From Siphonodentalium dalli (Eukaryota > Mollusca > Scaphopoda > Gadilida > Siphonodentaliidae), in contig CP136061.1 in the NCBI GenBank assembly GCA_032622095.1, forward strand, positions 25,050,991 to 25,114,990: a stretch of DNA of 64,000 bases. The letters run 5' to 3'. Made by a program: the position numbers and the translations under genes. Shown piece after piece: positions 1 through 9,673 of the stretch. The notes beneath the pieces are model-generated. The model ran no database searches, was not told where the DNA came from, and saw only the letters and a list, made by a program, of their open reading frames with translations. Positions within the stretch are counted from its first letter, which is position 1. Every line of letters starts with the position of its first letter.

Positions 1-985
1 TTTTGCGGGATAATATAATTTTTACACGGGGCATACGAGATTGTTATGACCCGTGTAAGATATGTCTTCTCTATATAGCGACGACAATTTTTGCGGGATA
101 ATATAATTTTTACACGGGGCATACGAGATTGTTATTACCCTTGTAAAATATGTCTTCTCTATATAGCGACGACAATTTTTGCGGGATAATATCAGTTTTA
201 CACGGGGCATACGAGATTGTTATGACCCGTGTAAAATCTGTCTTCTCTATATAGCGACGACAATTTTTGCGGGATAATATAATTTTTACACGGGGCATAC
301 GAGATTGTTATGACCCGTGTAAAATATGTCTTCTCTATATAGCGACGACATTTTTTTGCGGGATAATATAATTTGTACACGGGGCATACGAGATTGTTAT
401 GACCCGTGTAAAATATGTCTTCTCTATATAGCGACGACATTTTTTGCGGGATAATATAATTTTTACACGGGGCATACGAGATTGTTATGACCCGTGTAAA
501 ATATGTCTTCTCTATATAGCGACGACATTTTTTGCGGGATAATATAATTTTTACACGGGGCATACGAGATTGTTATTACCCTTGTAAAATATGTCTTCTC
601 TATATAGCGACGACAATTTTTGCGGGATAATATCAGTTTTACACGGGGCATACGAGATTGTTATGACCCGTGTAAAATCTGTCTTCTCTATATAGCGACG
701 ACAATTTTTGCGGGATAATATAATTTTTACACGGGGCATACGAGATTGTTATGACCCGTGTAAAATCTGTCTTCTCTATATAGCGACGACATTTTTTGCG
801 GGATAATATAATTTTTACACGGGGCATACGAGATTGTTATGACCCGTGTAAAATATGTCTTCTCTATATAGCGACGACAATTTTTGCGGGATAATATAAT
901 TTTTACACGGGGCATACGAGATTGTTATGACCCGTGTAAAATATGTCTTCTCTATATAGCGACGACAATTTTTGCGGGGTAATAC
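1..985. repeat. 88-bp satellite array, about 11 copies, continues off the window
   Basis: The unit begins TTTTGCGGGATAATATAA and recurs at about 1, 89, 177, 265, 354, 442, 530, 618, 706, 794 and 882, with a partial unit at 970. Units differ by a few bases. Each has an inverted pair (ACACGGGGCAT ... ATGACCCGTGT) that can fold as a hairpin. The unit is not a multiple of three, but its minus strand has no stop in some frames, giving a ladder of similar 62-residue open frames that are not genes. Confidence 0.95.
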
Positions 986-1114
986 GAAATAAGTGGTTCC
1001 TGTTTAGTTAACATATATCGAACAAGAACACCGGGATACGGCGTGGTATGGCCCTAGAAGAACAATGGTGCCTAAGAAGGCTTAAAATTCTACAGAGGGG
1101 ATAAACAATGTTAC

Positions 1115-1910
1115 ATTCTCCAGTAATAATGCTCTGTATACAATTTTCTAATATTAGTTATATTCTGTAGTAATAATGCTCTGTATACATTGTTCTAATA
1201 TTAGTTATATTCTGCAGTAATAATGCTCTGTATACAATGTTCTAATATTAGTTTTATTCTGCAGTAATAATGCTCTGTATACAATGTTCTAATATAAGTT
1301 AGATTCTGCAGTAATAATGCTCTGTATACAATGTTCTAATATTAGTTACATTCTGTAGTAATAATGCTCTGTATACAATATTCTAATATTAGCTATATTC
1401 TGCAGTAATAATGCTCTGTATACAATGTTCTTATTATATTAGTTATATTCTGCAGTAATAATGCTCTGTATACAATGTTCTTATTATATTAGTTATATTC
1501 TGCAGTAATAATGCTCTGTATACAATATTCTAATATTAGTTATATTCTGCAGTAATAATGCTCTGTATACAATGTTCTAATATTAGTTATATTCTGCAGT
1601 AATAATGCTCTGTATACAATGTTCTAATATTAGTTATATTCTGCAGTAATAATGCTCTGTATATAATGTAATATTTTCTCCGATGATATATTGGCCTAAT
1701 ATTAGTTATATTCTGCAGTAATAATGATCTGTATACAATGTACTATTAGTTACATTCTGCAGTAATAATGCTCTGTATATAATGTAATATTTTCTCCAAT
1801 GATATATTGGCCTAATATTAGTTATATTCTGCAGTAATAATGCTCTGCATACAATGTAATATTAGTTATATTCTCCAGTAATAACGATCTGTATACAATG
1901 TTCTTGAACA
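1115..1910. repeat. 47-bp minisatellite, about 16 copies
   Basis: The unit is CTGCAGTAATAATGCTCTG followed by TATACAATGTTCTAATATTAG and a short TTATATT link. Several units contain insertions, either a TTCTTATTATATT variant or a 20-bp TTTTCTCC(G/A)ATGATATATTGG segment that appears twice (near 1674 and 1790), so higher-order duplication has occurred. Nothing gene-like was seen between 985 and 1115 or from 1910 to 2460. Confidence 0.92.
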
Positions 1911-2459
1911 TTTGTATTCCTGTCGTTAATTGAATTGAATTGAACAATGAATATATTTTATTATAGTGACCTGTGTATAACTAGAATACATATGCGTGCA
2001 AATGTTATGTTACATGTTCAATACAACCGGCCGTTAAGGCCTATAAATCACTTTAAGTCAAATATTTACAATAAATTACATTGCGTGGTGTCGAAACTGT
2101 GGATTATCTCCTCTCGAATGCTTTATGTATAAATTTAGATGTCTGACGTAGAAAGTTAGTCATTAGATAACCAGCCATGAAACTAAGAGTATTTACACCA
2201 TTTATCCAGGAGAGGGGTGGTCTTCCCTTTTTTTCAAACACTATGCGGGGGTGGGTGGGTGGTTCAGCAGCCCGAATTACACATACAAATGAAAACATAA
2301 CACAATCATAAATGTAAACTCTTCACTGAACTCTTCAAATAAAAATAGACGATTCAAAAAACCATAATAAAATAAAACAAAGGTGTTAAAACAAACTTTG
2401 ACCGTTTTCAACGATATTCGGCATATGGGTCTACGATAACCTCTAGATGGGAGCTGTCA

Positions 2460-2920
2460 AATTTGAATGATTTTTTATGAAAAATATGGCTGCTGGCAGC
2501 CATCTTGTGTTTTACTCCTTGCATCACTAAATCCTTTAACATCCGGCAGAGCTTATCCCTCATCCAATCATCACCAGCCTGCATTTGGATCTTCGGTGTG
2601 GCGTCCCGATGGGTGCCTACCAATCTTTCCCGAATTTTGTAAAAAAAAAAAAAAAAAAAAAAAGGCTGCCAGCGGCCATCTTGGATTTTACTCTTTGTAT
2701 GACCAAATCCTTTAGCACACCTTTCAGGTCACATTTCTCATACAATCATCACCAAACTTCATATGGATCTTCGAAGTGACCTCTGGATGGGAGCCTCCAC
2801 TTTTCCCCAAAATTGGTTTAAAACAAACATGGCCACCAGCAGCCATCTTGGATTTCAAATGTCACTCCATCAGCATACCCTACAGCCCACATTTATTGGA
2901 GAATTGTTTTGAAACTTTTC
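2460..2920. repeat. Dispersed repeat of about 180 bp, two and a half diverged units
   Basis: Units share the phrase GGCTGCCAGCGGCCATCTTGG, then TTTTACTC, an AAATCC run, ATCATCACCA, and GGATCTTCG...GGATGGG. They start near 2487, 2664 and 2841. A poly-A tract (2640-2662) separates the first two. Related sequence occurs at 25040-25310 and 58060-58560 in this window, so this is an interspersed family and not a local array. Confidence 0.75.
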
Positions 2921-2944
2921 AGTCTTGTTGGTAAATAAAAAGTC

Positions 2945-3264
2945 CTATGCTTCTGTAATCATGATACGGAACGTTGATCGGATAAGATCAGGAAAACTGA
3001 GTAAAATAGTCATTTGAAGCAGTTTGGACAAAATGAAAATTAGGGGGTGGGTGGTACATAGAGGACGGAAAAAATTAATGCGTCCGGAAAGTTTTTCCTG
3101 ACCCCCCCCCCCCCGATTTATCCAGAAATTTATCTTTGCGAAGAAGACAACTCTGATGTCATCGTACGCTACACATGAAAATATGAAATGGAGTTCATCC
3201 TCAACAATGTTCCTATCGCAAAACACACATAACCGTTCATCCAAATCCTCTATCAAATAAATGT
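2945..3264 (-). pseudogene. LINE reverse transcriptase, C-terminal fragment
   Basis: The minus frame reads DERLCVFCDRNIVEDELHFI followed by FSCVAYDDIR. It has the C-x2-C...H-x4-C pattern found at the C-terminus of many animal non-LTR retrotransposon polymerases (the form being CxxC - E-D-E-x-H-F - C-x-x-Y). A Lys/Leu-rich tail with LSKLLQMTILLS follows and ends at a stop. A homopolymer of C/G at about 3103-3114 interrupts the tail. No catalytic RT region is present, so this is a 5'-truncated remnant lying against the lectin exon copies. A possible AATAAA on the minus strand is at 2897-2892. Confidence 0.6.
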
Positions 3265-3266
3265 CA

Positions 3267-3478
3267 CTAAATGTTAAATTCACAAATGAACCCAACAACC
3301 TCCATGGTATAAATGTTAAAATCACAAATGAACCCTCCTGCTGCAAAACAACCTGCATCGTCAAATGAGAGAGGACACCAATAGGGGCGGCTATCACCAT
3401 ACAGTCCTGATCCACATAGTCCACACCGCCATTATCTGGCTGACCAGAACCACCAGGCAACCGAACAACCTCCATGGT
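3267..3478 (-). pseudogene. Duplicated C-terminal lectin-domain fragment, frameshifted copy
   Basis: This is a second tandem copy of the same unit: QPDNGGVDYVDQDC and VIAAP are readable, then one C is missing from a C-run near 3384 compared with the sister copies. This frameshifts the following YWCPLSFDDAGC part. The tail is followed by a further very short copy of the last 30 or so bases (GFICEFNI and TAG at 3269-3267). The copies decay with distance from the real exon, as expected for local tandem duplication followed by drift. Confidence 0.65.
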
Positions 3479-3646
3479 CTAAATGTTAAATTCACAAATG
3501 AACCCTCCTGCTGCAAAACAACCTGCATCGTCAACTGAGAGAGGACACCAATAGGGGGTGGCTATCACCAAACAGTCCTGATTCACATAGTCCACACCGC
3601 CATTATCTGGCTGACCAGAACCGGCAGGCAACAGAACAACCTCCAT
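3479..3646 (-). pseudogene. Duplicated C-terminal lectin-domain fragment, copy with intact frame and QPD
   Basis: This unit of about 170 bp repeats the 3' end of the lectin exon immediately upstream on the minus strand. The frame from ATG at 3646 is open for 55 codons: a novel leader (MEVVLLPAGSG), then QPDNGGVDYVNQDC, PYWCPLSVDDAGC and AGGFICEFNI before TAG. It lacks the first third of the exon and any usable splice acceptor in phase 1, since the only AG candidate leads straight to a stop. It therefore cannot replace the last exon by simple alternative splicing. It carries the galactose-type QPD tripeptide, which the spliced exon has lost. Confidence 0.65.
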
Positions 3647-3649
3647 GGT

Positions 3650-3876
3650 CTAAATGTTAAATTCACAAATGAACCCTCCTGCAACCGAACACACTCCATC
3701 GTCGAATGAGAGAGGACACCAATAGGGGGCGGCTATCACCAAACAGTCCTCCCCAGATGGCTGATATGCACACCAGTCAACATACGGAAGATCGTCTCCG
3801 TCTGATGTCACCCACCTCCCTTCTGTGTCGACGTCTTGGTGGCCATTAATAAAGAAGTAGACATAAGGGTTTGCAG
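3650..3876 (-). CDS. Lectin gene exon 4: C-terminal half of C-type lectin domain, with stop
   Basis: The acceptor is CTTTCGTTTCAG|CTG and the stop TAG is at 3652-3650. The exon encodes 74 residues after a split codon. Visible landmarks are GRWVTSDGDD, then YVDW, a QPSGEDC segment at the long-loop position, PYWCPLSFDDGVC, and the terminal AGGFICEF strand with the last conserved cysteine. The usual calcium/sugar tripeptide (EPN or QPD) reads QPS, and the WND site reads FDD, so classical calcium-dependent sugar binding is doubtful; this is inferred from motif loss. An additional WC and YWC pair could form another disulfide. Downstream copies of this exon carry an intact QPDNGG (see 3267-3649). 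Confidence 0.85.
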
Positions 3877-3960
3877 CTGAAACGAAAGAGAAGTGATGCG
3901 TCCGTTTGAAAGTCTGAATATGTTAATAGAGCGATTTGATAAATTCTCCATATGTGTTTG

Positions 3961-4232
3961 GGGAAGGGTTAGGGCTAGGGTTAGGGTTAGGATTAGGGTC
4001 AGGGTTAGGGCTAGGGTTAGGGCTAGGGTCAGGGTTATGGTTAGTGTTATGGTTAGGGTCAGGGCTAGGGTAAGGGCTAGAGTCAGGGTTAGGGCTAGGG
4101 TTAGGGTCAGGGCTAGACTTAGGGTTGTGGTTAGGGTCAGGGCTAAGGTTAGGGCTAGGGTTAGGGTTAGGGTCAGGGCTATGGTTATGGTTAGGGCTAT
4201 GGTTAAGGTTAGAGTTAGGGTTAGTGTATTCT
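3961..4232. repeat. Interstitial TTAGGG-like (telomere-type) tract
   Basis: About 45 hexamers of TTAGGG mixed with CTAGGG, TCAGGG, TTATGG and similar variants, all with the G-rich strand on plus. TTAGGG is the ancestral animal telomere repeat and is used by molluscs. The degeneracy shows that this is an old internal tract in the last intron of the lectin gene and not a chromosome end. A 123-codon Arg/Val frame through it is an artefact. Confidence 0.9.
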
Positions 4233-4399
4233 TACACGAAGGGCCTACCAGCGGTTTAGGTTGAAAAAACTTCTAACTCCATCCATTAAGCACCAATAGA
4301 AGAAATATAGTATTAAATATGGTGTGGCGAGAGCACGTATCCAATTTTAGTTCAACTATATTTTGTTAATAGACTCTGCATAACGCCGAGTGTGAATAG

Positions 4400-4780
4400 T
4401 TGTCCCCCAGAGAAATGAGCGGTGTCCGTCCGTCAGTCCATATATGTGTCCATTCGACAGTCAGAAACGTTTGCTGTTGGGATGCTAACTTGAAAATATT
4501 CGGTCAAGTTCGAATTTGGGTTCGGTCGGACAATTTCTGACGGAGTTATGCCCATTTTTCGACTTAGAAGTTTTTGATTATTTTGTTGTCCGGATGATAA
4601 CTCAATCCGATATCTTTCAAATTTATTATATGGATAACTTACACGGAAATACAGGTCATGTTCTATGTTAACAACATAGACAGTTGGACGAAAAGTTTGA
4701 TTGAATGGTTGTTCCCAGAATCAAATTATTCATTTCTAAAGAAGCCACCTGTCAAATAAAGCCTCCTTATTCGGGCGACG
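4400..4780 (-). repeat. Dispersed repeat, minus-oriented copy of the 58.76-59.3 kb family
   Basis: Read on the minus strand, it shares phrases such as GAGTTATCATCCGGA, AGTCGAAAAA, GGGCATAACTC and AAATTCGAACTTGACC, in the same order, with 58760-59100. The outer edge has CCGTCCGTCAGTCC at 4428-4441, like the CGGACGGAC end of the other copy. It lies between the telomere-like tract and the foldback element. Function unknown. Confidence 0.6.
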
Positions 4781-4964
4781 TGTGGCCTAGTGGCTTTTGT
4801 TAACACACTAGTAGTGGTGTACTTTGATACTGACTATAATATGATCAATTCGGCGTCTCATTCTATTATGGCTATATAGTGGAGTAGATGACGTCAAATT
4901 GTCAAGGCAATTGTTCAATTTGTGACTAAGGCATGTAACTTTGCACTTATGTACCTAATTGATA

Positions 4965-7900
4965 TTAGATTTAAAATTGGATATCCCCGTCGAAGCTGAC
5001 TATCAAAATGGCAGCCGGAAGTGGAAAATTTGATTTTTTTTTACTTGTATCTTCTAGATCAGTTTCTACTGTATGGAACAGGTTCAGAATTGTTACTTTA
5101 GTTTGCGTTATTCATATTAACTGATCATTGGAGCAATAAGATCCCAGCCTCTTCCGATGCTTCAAAAATTCGATTTTACAGAACTCGGTATGAAATTTAA
5201 CCAAATATCACCACTGCATGGGATTATAGTCATATATCAACAATAAAGTAAGTGATGAATACCATTACTTATGAATATTTCAAATCAATGGAACCAAAAT
5301 TGTCACTTGGCCTGAAAATGGCGACCAAAACCTGGTAAATGGTAAATATTGGCCCAGCTTGCCATATGCCATCGCTTACAAGTTGTTGTCGATGAATCGC
5401 ATTGGCTAATCTGTCTTATATACATTAAATTCTAACATTTCAGATGCGCAGTGGTCAAGTGTTCTATTGTAACCACTTACATTACCAGACATATTGGATT
5501 TTTGTTATCACAAACTTGACATTAAAATCAGCCAAAAAAATATTTTCAGGTTGGGACCATTTATTCAAGTAAAATGGTGTGGGATAATCCAGTACTACCC
5601 CACATTATATACCGATCTATTATATATACCCAATTCAGCATCATCTATACAGATTTAAGCATATTATATGAACCTCAAATCCATGTATGTTTCTATACCA
5701 TTATGATTATATATAGCGGGTTGGTGATCGGAATATAATGAAAATATGAGCGCCCATACGGCAAACTATTAATCCAGCCTCGCTGCATCGAGCACAGCGG
5801 TCACATGATGATCAGAAATAATTAACATAAAATATGCGGAACATGTGTTCAACACATGTTAAACTCATTATCTGAGTTAAGGCACAAAGCTGTCTTTAGC
5901 AGTAATACAATCTTCATGGGATGATATAAATATCAATATATCACCATTCTGATCCTCAATTCTCTTTCCGATTCCGATTCGAGTTACATGCGGAGAGTCC
6001 ACCCGAGAGGCGTCATTAGACGGGTTGTGATTTATCAACCGTGGACATATCTCAATATTTCCGGTCACCAAACCGCACATCTCTTCATTTGATATGACAA
6101 TTAAATGTTTTCTCTAACAAGACTGTGCCGACTTCATAATCCCACAATGTAACTATATTATGTATCAAAGATGTTTATTGTTCAGATATATCTTAAAAGC
6201 GTCAAACCGATGTGTTTTTAGACAATATTACTCAAGATGGCTTCCAAAATGGCAAAAACAATTGGTAAAAGCAAGTTGATTTCTTTTACATATATCCCCG
6301 AGCATTATTCTTTGTTCCAAAAAGGTAGCAAATTGTGACTCACTTGGTTATTAACCATGTTACTTAATCCACTGACTACTACATGTTTCATTCTGGTTGT
6401 CCCAGTACCTTCTGAGGCATGACAAATTCATTTTAAGTGCTGTGGTATGGCATTTTGCCAAAAAACGTCTTGTGGGATTCTGGCCATATTTTTGAACGGA
6501 AATGGGCAGAACTGAGTGGGACCATGTGTGGCTACTCTCACTCATTATCTTCAAAATTAACTTAATATATGGTGTATGTCAAAATAGCAGCAATGGAGTG
6601 AATAAGTGGTCATAGGTGAGGTGAATACTTATACAGGGAGTTATTGTATGGCGAAGAATACGAAGGAGTGGCTATATGGTGATGGGCGTGTGTCCATGGT
6701 GAGATGCATATGTATGCAAGGAGTGACTTGTAATCATGTGTGAGGTGAATAGCCATCCATGTATTGGATGTATGGTAATTGAAGTGGTGTATGGGTATAA
6801 TGACAGTAGCTACATGGTCATATGTGTATTGTTTGTGTATAAATATATAGAGCAATGGTCGTGTGTGGGATATATATACATCTTGGGTGACTATTGTCAT
6901 GGATTGGTGTATATGTATACATATGTTGGGTGTATGATCATGTGTGGTGTATGAATAAATATGGAGTGGTTGTACGTTTATATGTGATGTATATAGGTGT
7001 ATATGGAATGACTGTACAGCCATGATTGTTGAAGTGTATATGCATAGCTGGAGTATAACTGGGTGGTCATTTATGGTGTGCTGGTAAATATGAAGTGCCC
7101 TTGTCATGGTTGTGTATGTGGTGTATATGCATGTCTGACGAGGGACAAGCTGTATGATCAATGATGGGGTGTGAGTATACATCGAGTGGCTGAATTGTCA
7201 TGGGCAAGGTGTATATGCAAATCTGAAGTGTATGAATGGTCGTGCGGGGTATTGATATGTCAATTTGTGACGTGTATATGTATACCTAGTTTGACTCTTT
7301 GGCCATGAGTGGGTGTATATGTATATCGTGAACAAAAAGCATACAGGGAGTGACTGTATGGCCAATGTTGAGGTGCTGCGCGTGGTATGGTTATATCTAT
7401 AAGTATGTATGGTCAACGATGAGGTGTCCAGTAGGTACACATGGAGTGATCGTATGGTCAATGGTGATGTGAATTGGTAAACAAGGCGTGACTGGATGAC
7501 CGCGAATGAGGTCTATGGTATACATTGAGCGGCTGGATTGTCTTGAGTGCGGATTGTATTCAAGCATGGTGTGTAAGTGTACATGTGTGCGGGTCATTGA
7601 TCACAAATAAAAGGGTTGCATGGCCATTGGTGCGGTGTATATGTATACCCGGAGTGATTATATGGTTATGGTTGCAGTGTATTTGTATATCTTGAGTGGA
7701 TATATGACCATGGGTGTGGCAAATAGATGTACAGGAAGTGATTGTATGGCCAATGGTATACACGAATTGACAGTAAGATCCCGTGTATGTGGTGAATATC
7801 TATACAGGAAGTGACTATATGGTCACATGTGATTGGGGTGAAGGGCAGGAGTATACATACATGGTGACTCATGGCTGTATAATCGTGTGAGGTGTACGGG

Positions 7901-9345
7901 TAAACCTTAGTGTGGTTGTATGGTCAAGGGTGAGGTGCATGGTCCTTTGTGTGATGTTTATGTACATATAAAATGAGTGTATGATAATGGGTGAGTTGTA
8001 CAGGTGGCCCTTTGGTGGCTATCGCTTTCCCCAATAACTCAATTATATGTTAATCGATTGGGAGGTAATGTCAGAGAGTTCTACATATCGGTGGCCTTTT
8101 ATATACACAATGGAGAAAACGTTTTCCTGACAGTAGTCAATCAATTTTGATGCCAATGGCGAATAATTTGAAATTATTGAGCAGCTTTTCGCTAATCTCC
8201 TTGTTTGACTTTCTAAAAGGCCTTCTGGTACACCTTCCATTGCATTACTCATTTTCCCCCGCCTTTCTAGTGTGCTAGGTGTGGGGATGTCTATCCCGAT
8301 AGACGTGTTATCTGGTCTGACACCCACTTACCTATAATGGCCACACATGTTATTTGCCTGAGTAGGCACATAATTATGCCCTCTCAGTTCAGTTTCAGAT
8401 TTCTGCTCATTTCCGTTAAAAAACATCGCCAGAATCCCATAAGAGGTTTTTGCCAAAAATGTAATTGTCGTACCGCGTAAGGTACTGGGACAACCAGAAT
8501 ATAACATTTAGTTGTCCGTTGATTAATTAACATGTTTAATAACCAAGTGAATCACAATGTGCTACCTTTACAGAAGAGCGGAGAATAAAATTCGGGATAT
8601 ATTTGAAAATATCAACTTTTCTACCAAATTTTGTTGATATTTTGGATATTTTGCAAACTATCTTGAGTATTCTTTTCTAAAAACACCTCAGTGTGATGTA
8701 TTTAAGACGGATCAAAACAACAAACACCAAAGATAGTTCCATTTCACTTGAAAAAATGATCCAGACCTGAAAAGTTACTTTTTGTCGATGTTGAGATAAA
8801 ATTCGAATAATTTTGGTAATGTAGTAGTAACACTTATCCAAGATGCATCGTATTCAATGTAGATATATACGATATATATAGACTATCCAATTGGGTTCAC
8901 CAACCAGAACGTTTAAGCGATTGCAATGCACGCTGTGACAATATTTACCATGTTCCATATTTTGGCCGCCATTTTGACAGCCCTTTTTAGCCAAAGTGAC
9001 AATTTTGGTTCCATTGAGTTGAAATATTCATGAGTAATGGTAAGCCTCACTTACTTGCATAGTTTTGTTCATTTCATGTTGAAATATGACTAGAAACCCA
9101 ATGGTGATTTTTTGCGAAATTTCATACCGCGTTCTGTAAGATCAAATTATTGAGGGATTGGAAGGGGCTGGTATAGAAAGGCACATTTCATTGCTCCAGT
9201 GATCATTTAACATGAACAATACAAAATAATTTCACATTTCCGAACCAGTTCCGTAAAGCAGAAACTGATCAAGAAGATATTAGTAAAAAAAACGTTAAAT
9301 TTTCCAGTTACGCTGCCATTTTGACGGCCATCTTGGACGGGGAGT
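4965..9345. mobile_element. Foldback element with long imperfect terminal arms and a GTATAC-rich minisatellite core
   Basis: The left arm (about 4965-6560) and right arm (about 8345-9345) are diverged inverted copies. For example, AAAATGGCAGC...GATCAGTTTCT...CTGGAGCAAT on the left matches the right arm read in reverse, and CTGGTTGTCCCAGTACC matches GGTACTGGGACAACCAG. The left arm has an extra insertion of about 585 bp (5578-6163) absent from the right. The core (about 6600-8030) is an irregular minisatellite. A segment of about 290 bp (8040-8330) next to the core is unmatched. There is no transposase, so it is non-autonomous. A second copy is at 46.3-48.5 kb and a partial one at 51.34-51.86 kb. 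Confidence 0.72.
6600..8030. repeat. Irregular 60-80-bp minisatellite, core of the foldback element
   Basis: Repeating phrases are GTGTATATGTATAC, GGAGTGACTGTATGGTCA and GGTGAGGTGTATA. Units vary from about 50 to 80 bp and are strongly diverged. The same repeat in reverse orientation (CACTCCTTGTATACCTATTC, GGCCATATAGCCACTC) forms the core of the copy at 46.3-47.8 kb. Open frames through it, such as 6610-7182 minus, are His/Thr/Ile-rich artefacts. Confidence 0.8.
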
Positions 9346-9673
9346 TCCAATTTCGCCCTAAATATGTGCCATTTTATCTCGCAGAGTCATACTTATTGTA
9401 TATTGCCTATTTTTAAATGGCATATTCCATGGTAAGATTAATTGCGACATTCAATAAATTATAAAATCACGAAACGCTCTTTAAATTCGGAATCCCCACA
9501 AAAGAAGGGTTAAAGTTAAATTTCAGCGTGACTCCACATCTAATATCAATTAGTATGTGATTATGTACATATGTGAAATTTCGTTCTTTAGTCACAAAGT
9601 GAAAAATTTTGTTACTAATCAGAAAAAACGTCGTGTAGTGTGGCACGGATTTCGTTTGGAAATGGAGCATATA

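Noticed and set aside
22-915. Series of similar 62-121-residue minus-strand open frames
   Set aside because: They repeat every 88 bp with the satellite, are frame-dependent on a unit that is not a multiple of three, and have no domain.
2892-2897. Minus-strand AATAAA as the lectin gene's polyadenylation signal
   Set aside because: It is more than 700 bp past the stop and within unrelated repeat sequence; six-base matches are frequent in AT-rich DNA, so it is not assigned.
3893-4264. 123-residue Arg/Val-rich plus-strand frame
   Set aside because: It is the translation of the degenerate TTAGGG tract.
4787-4797. TGGCCTAGTGG, an RNA polymerase III box A-like sequence, considered as a tRNA or SINE head
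   Set aside because: No matching box B at proper distance and no cloverleaf can be drawn.
6610-7872. Several His/Thr/Ile-rich minus frames up to 190 residues
   Set aside because: They derive from the GTATAC-rich minisatellite; the same pattern appears on the other strand at 46.2-47.6 kb.
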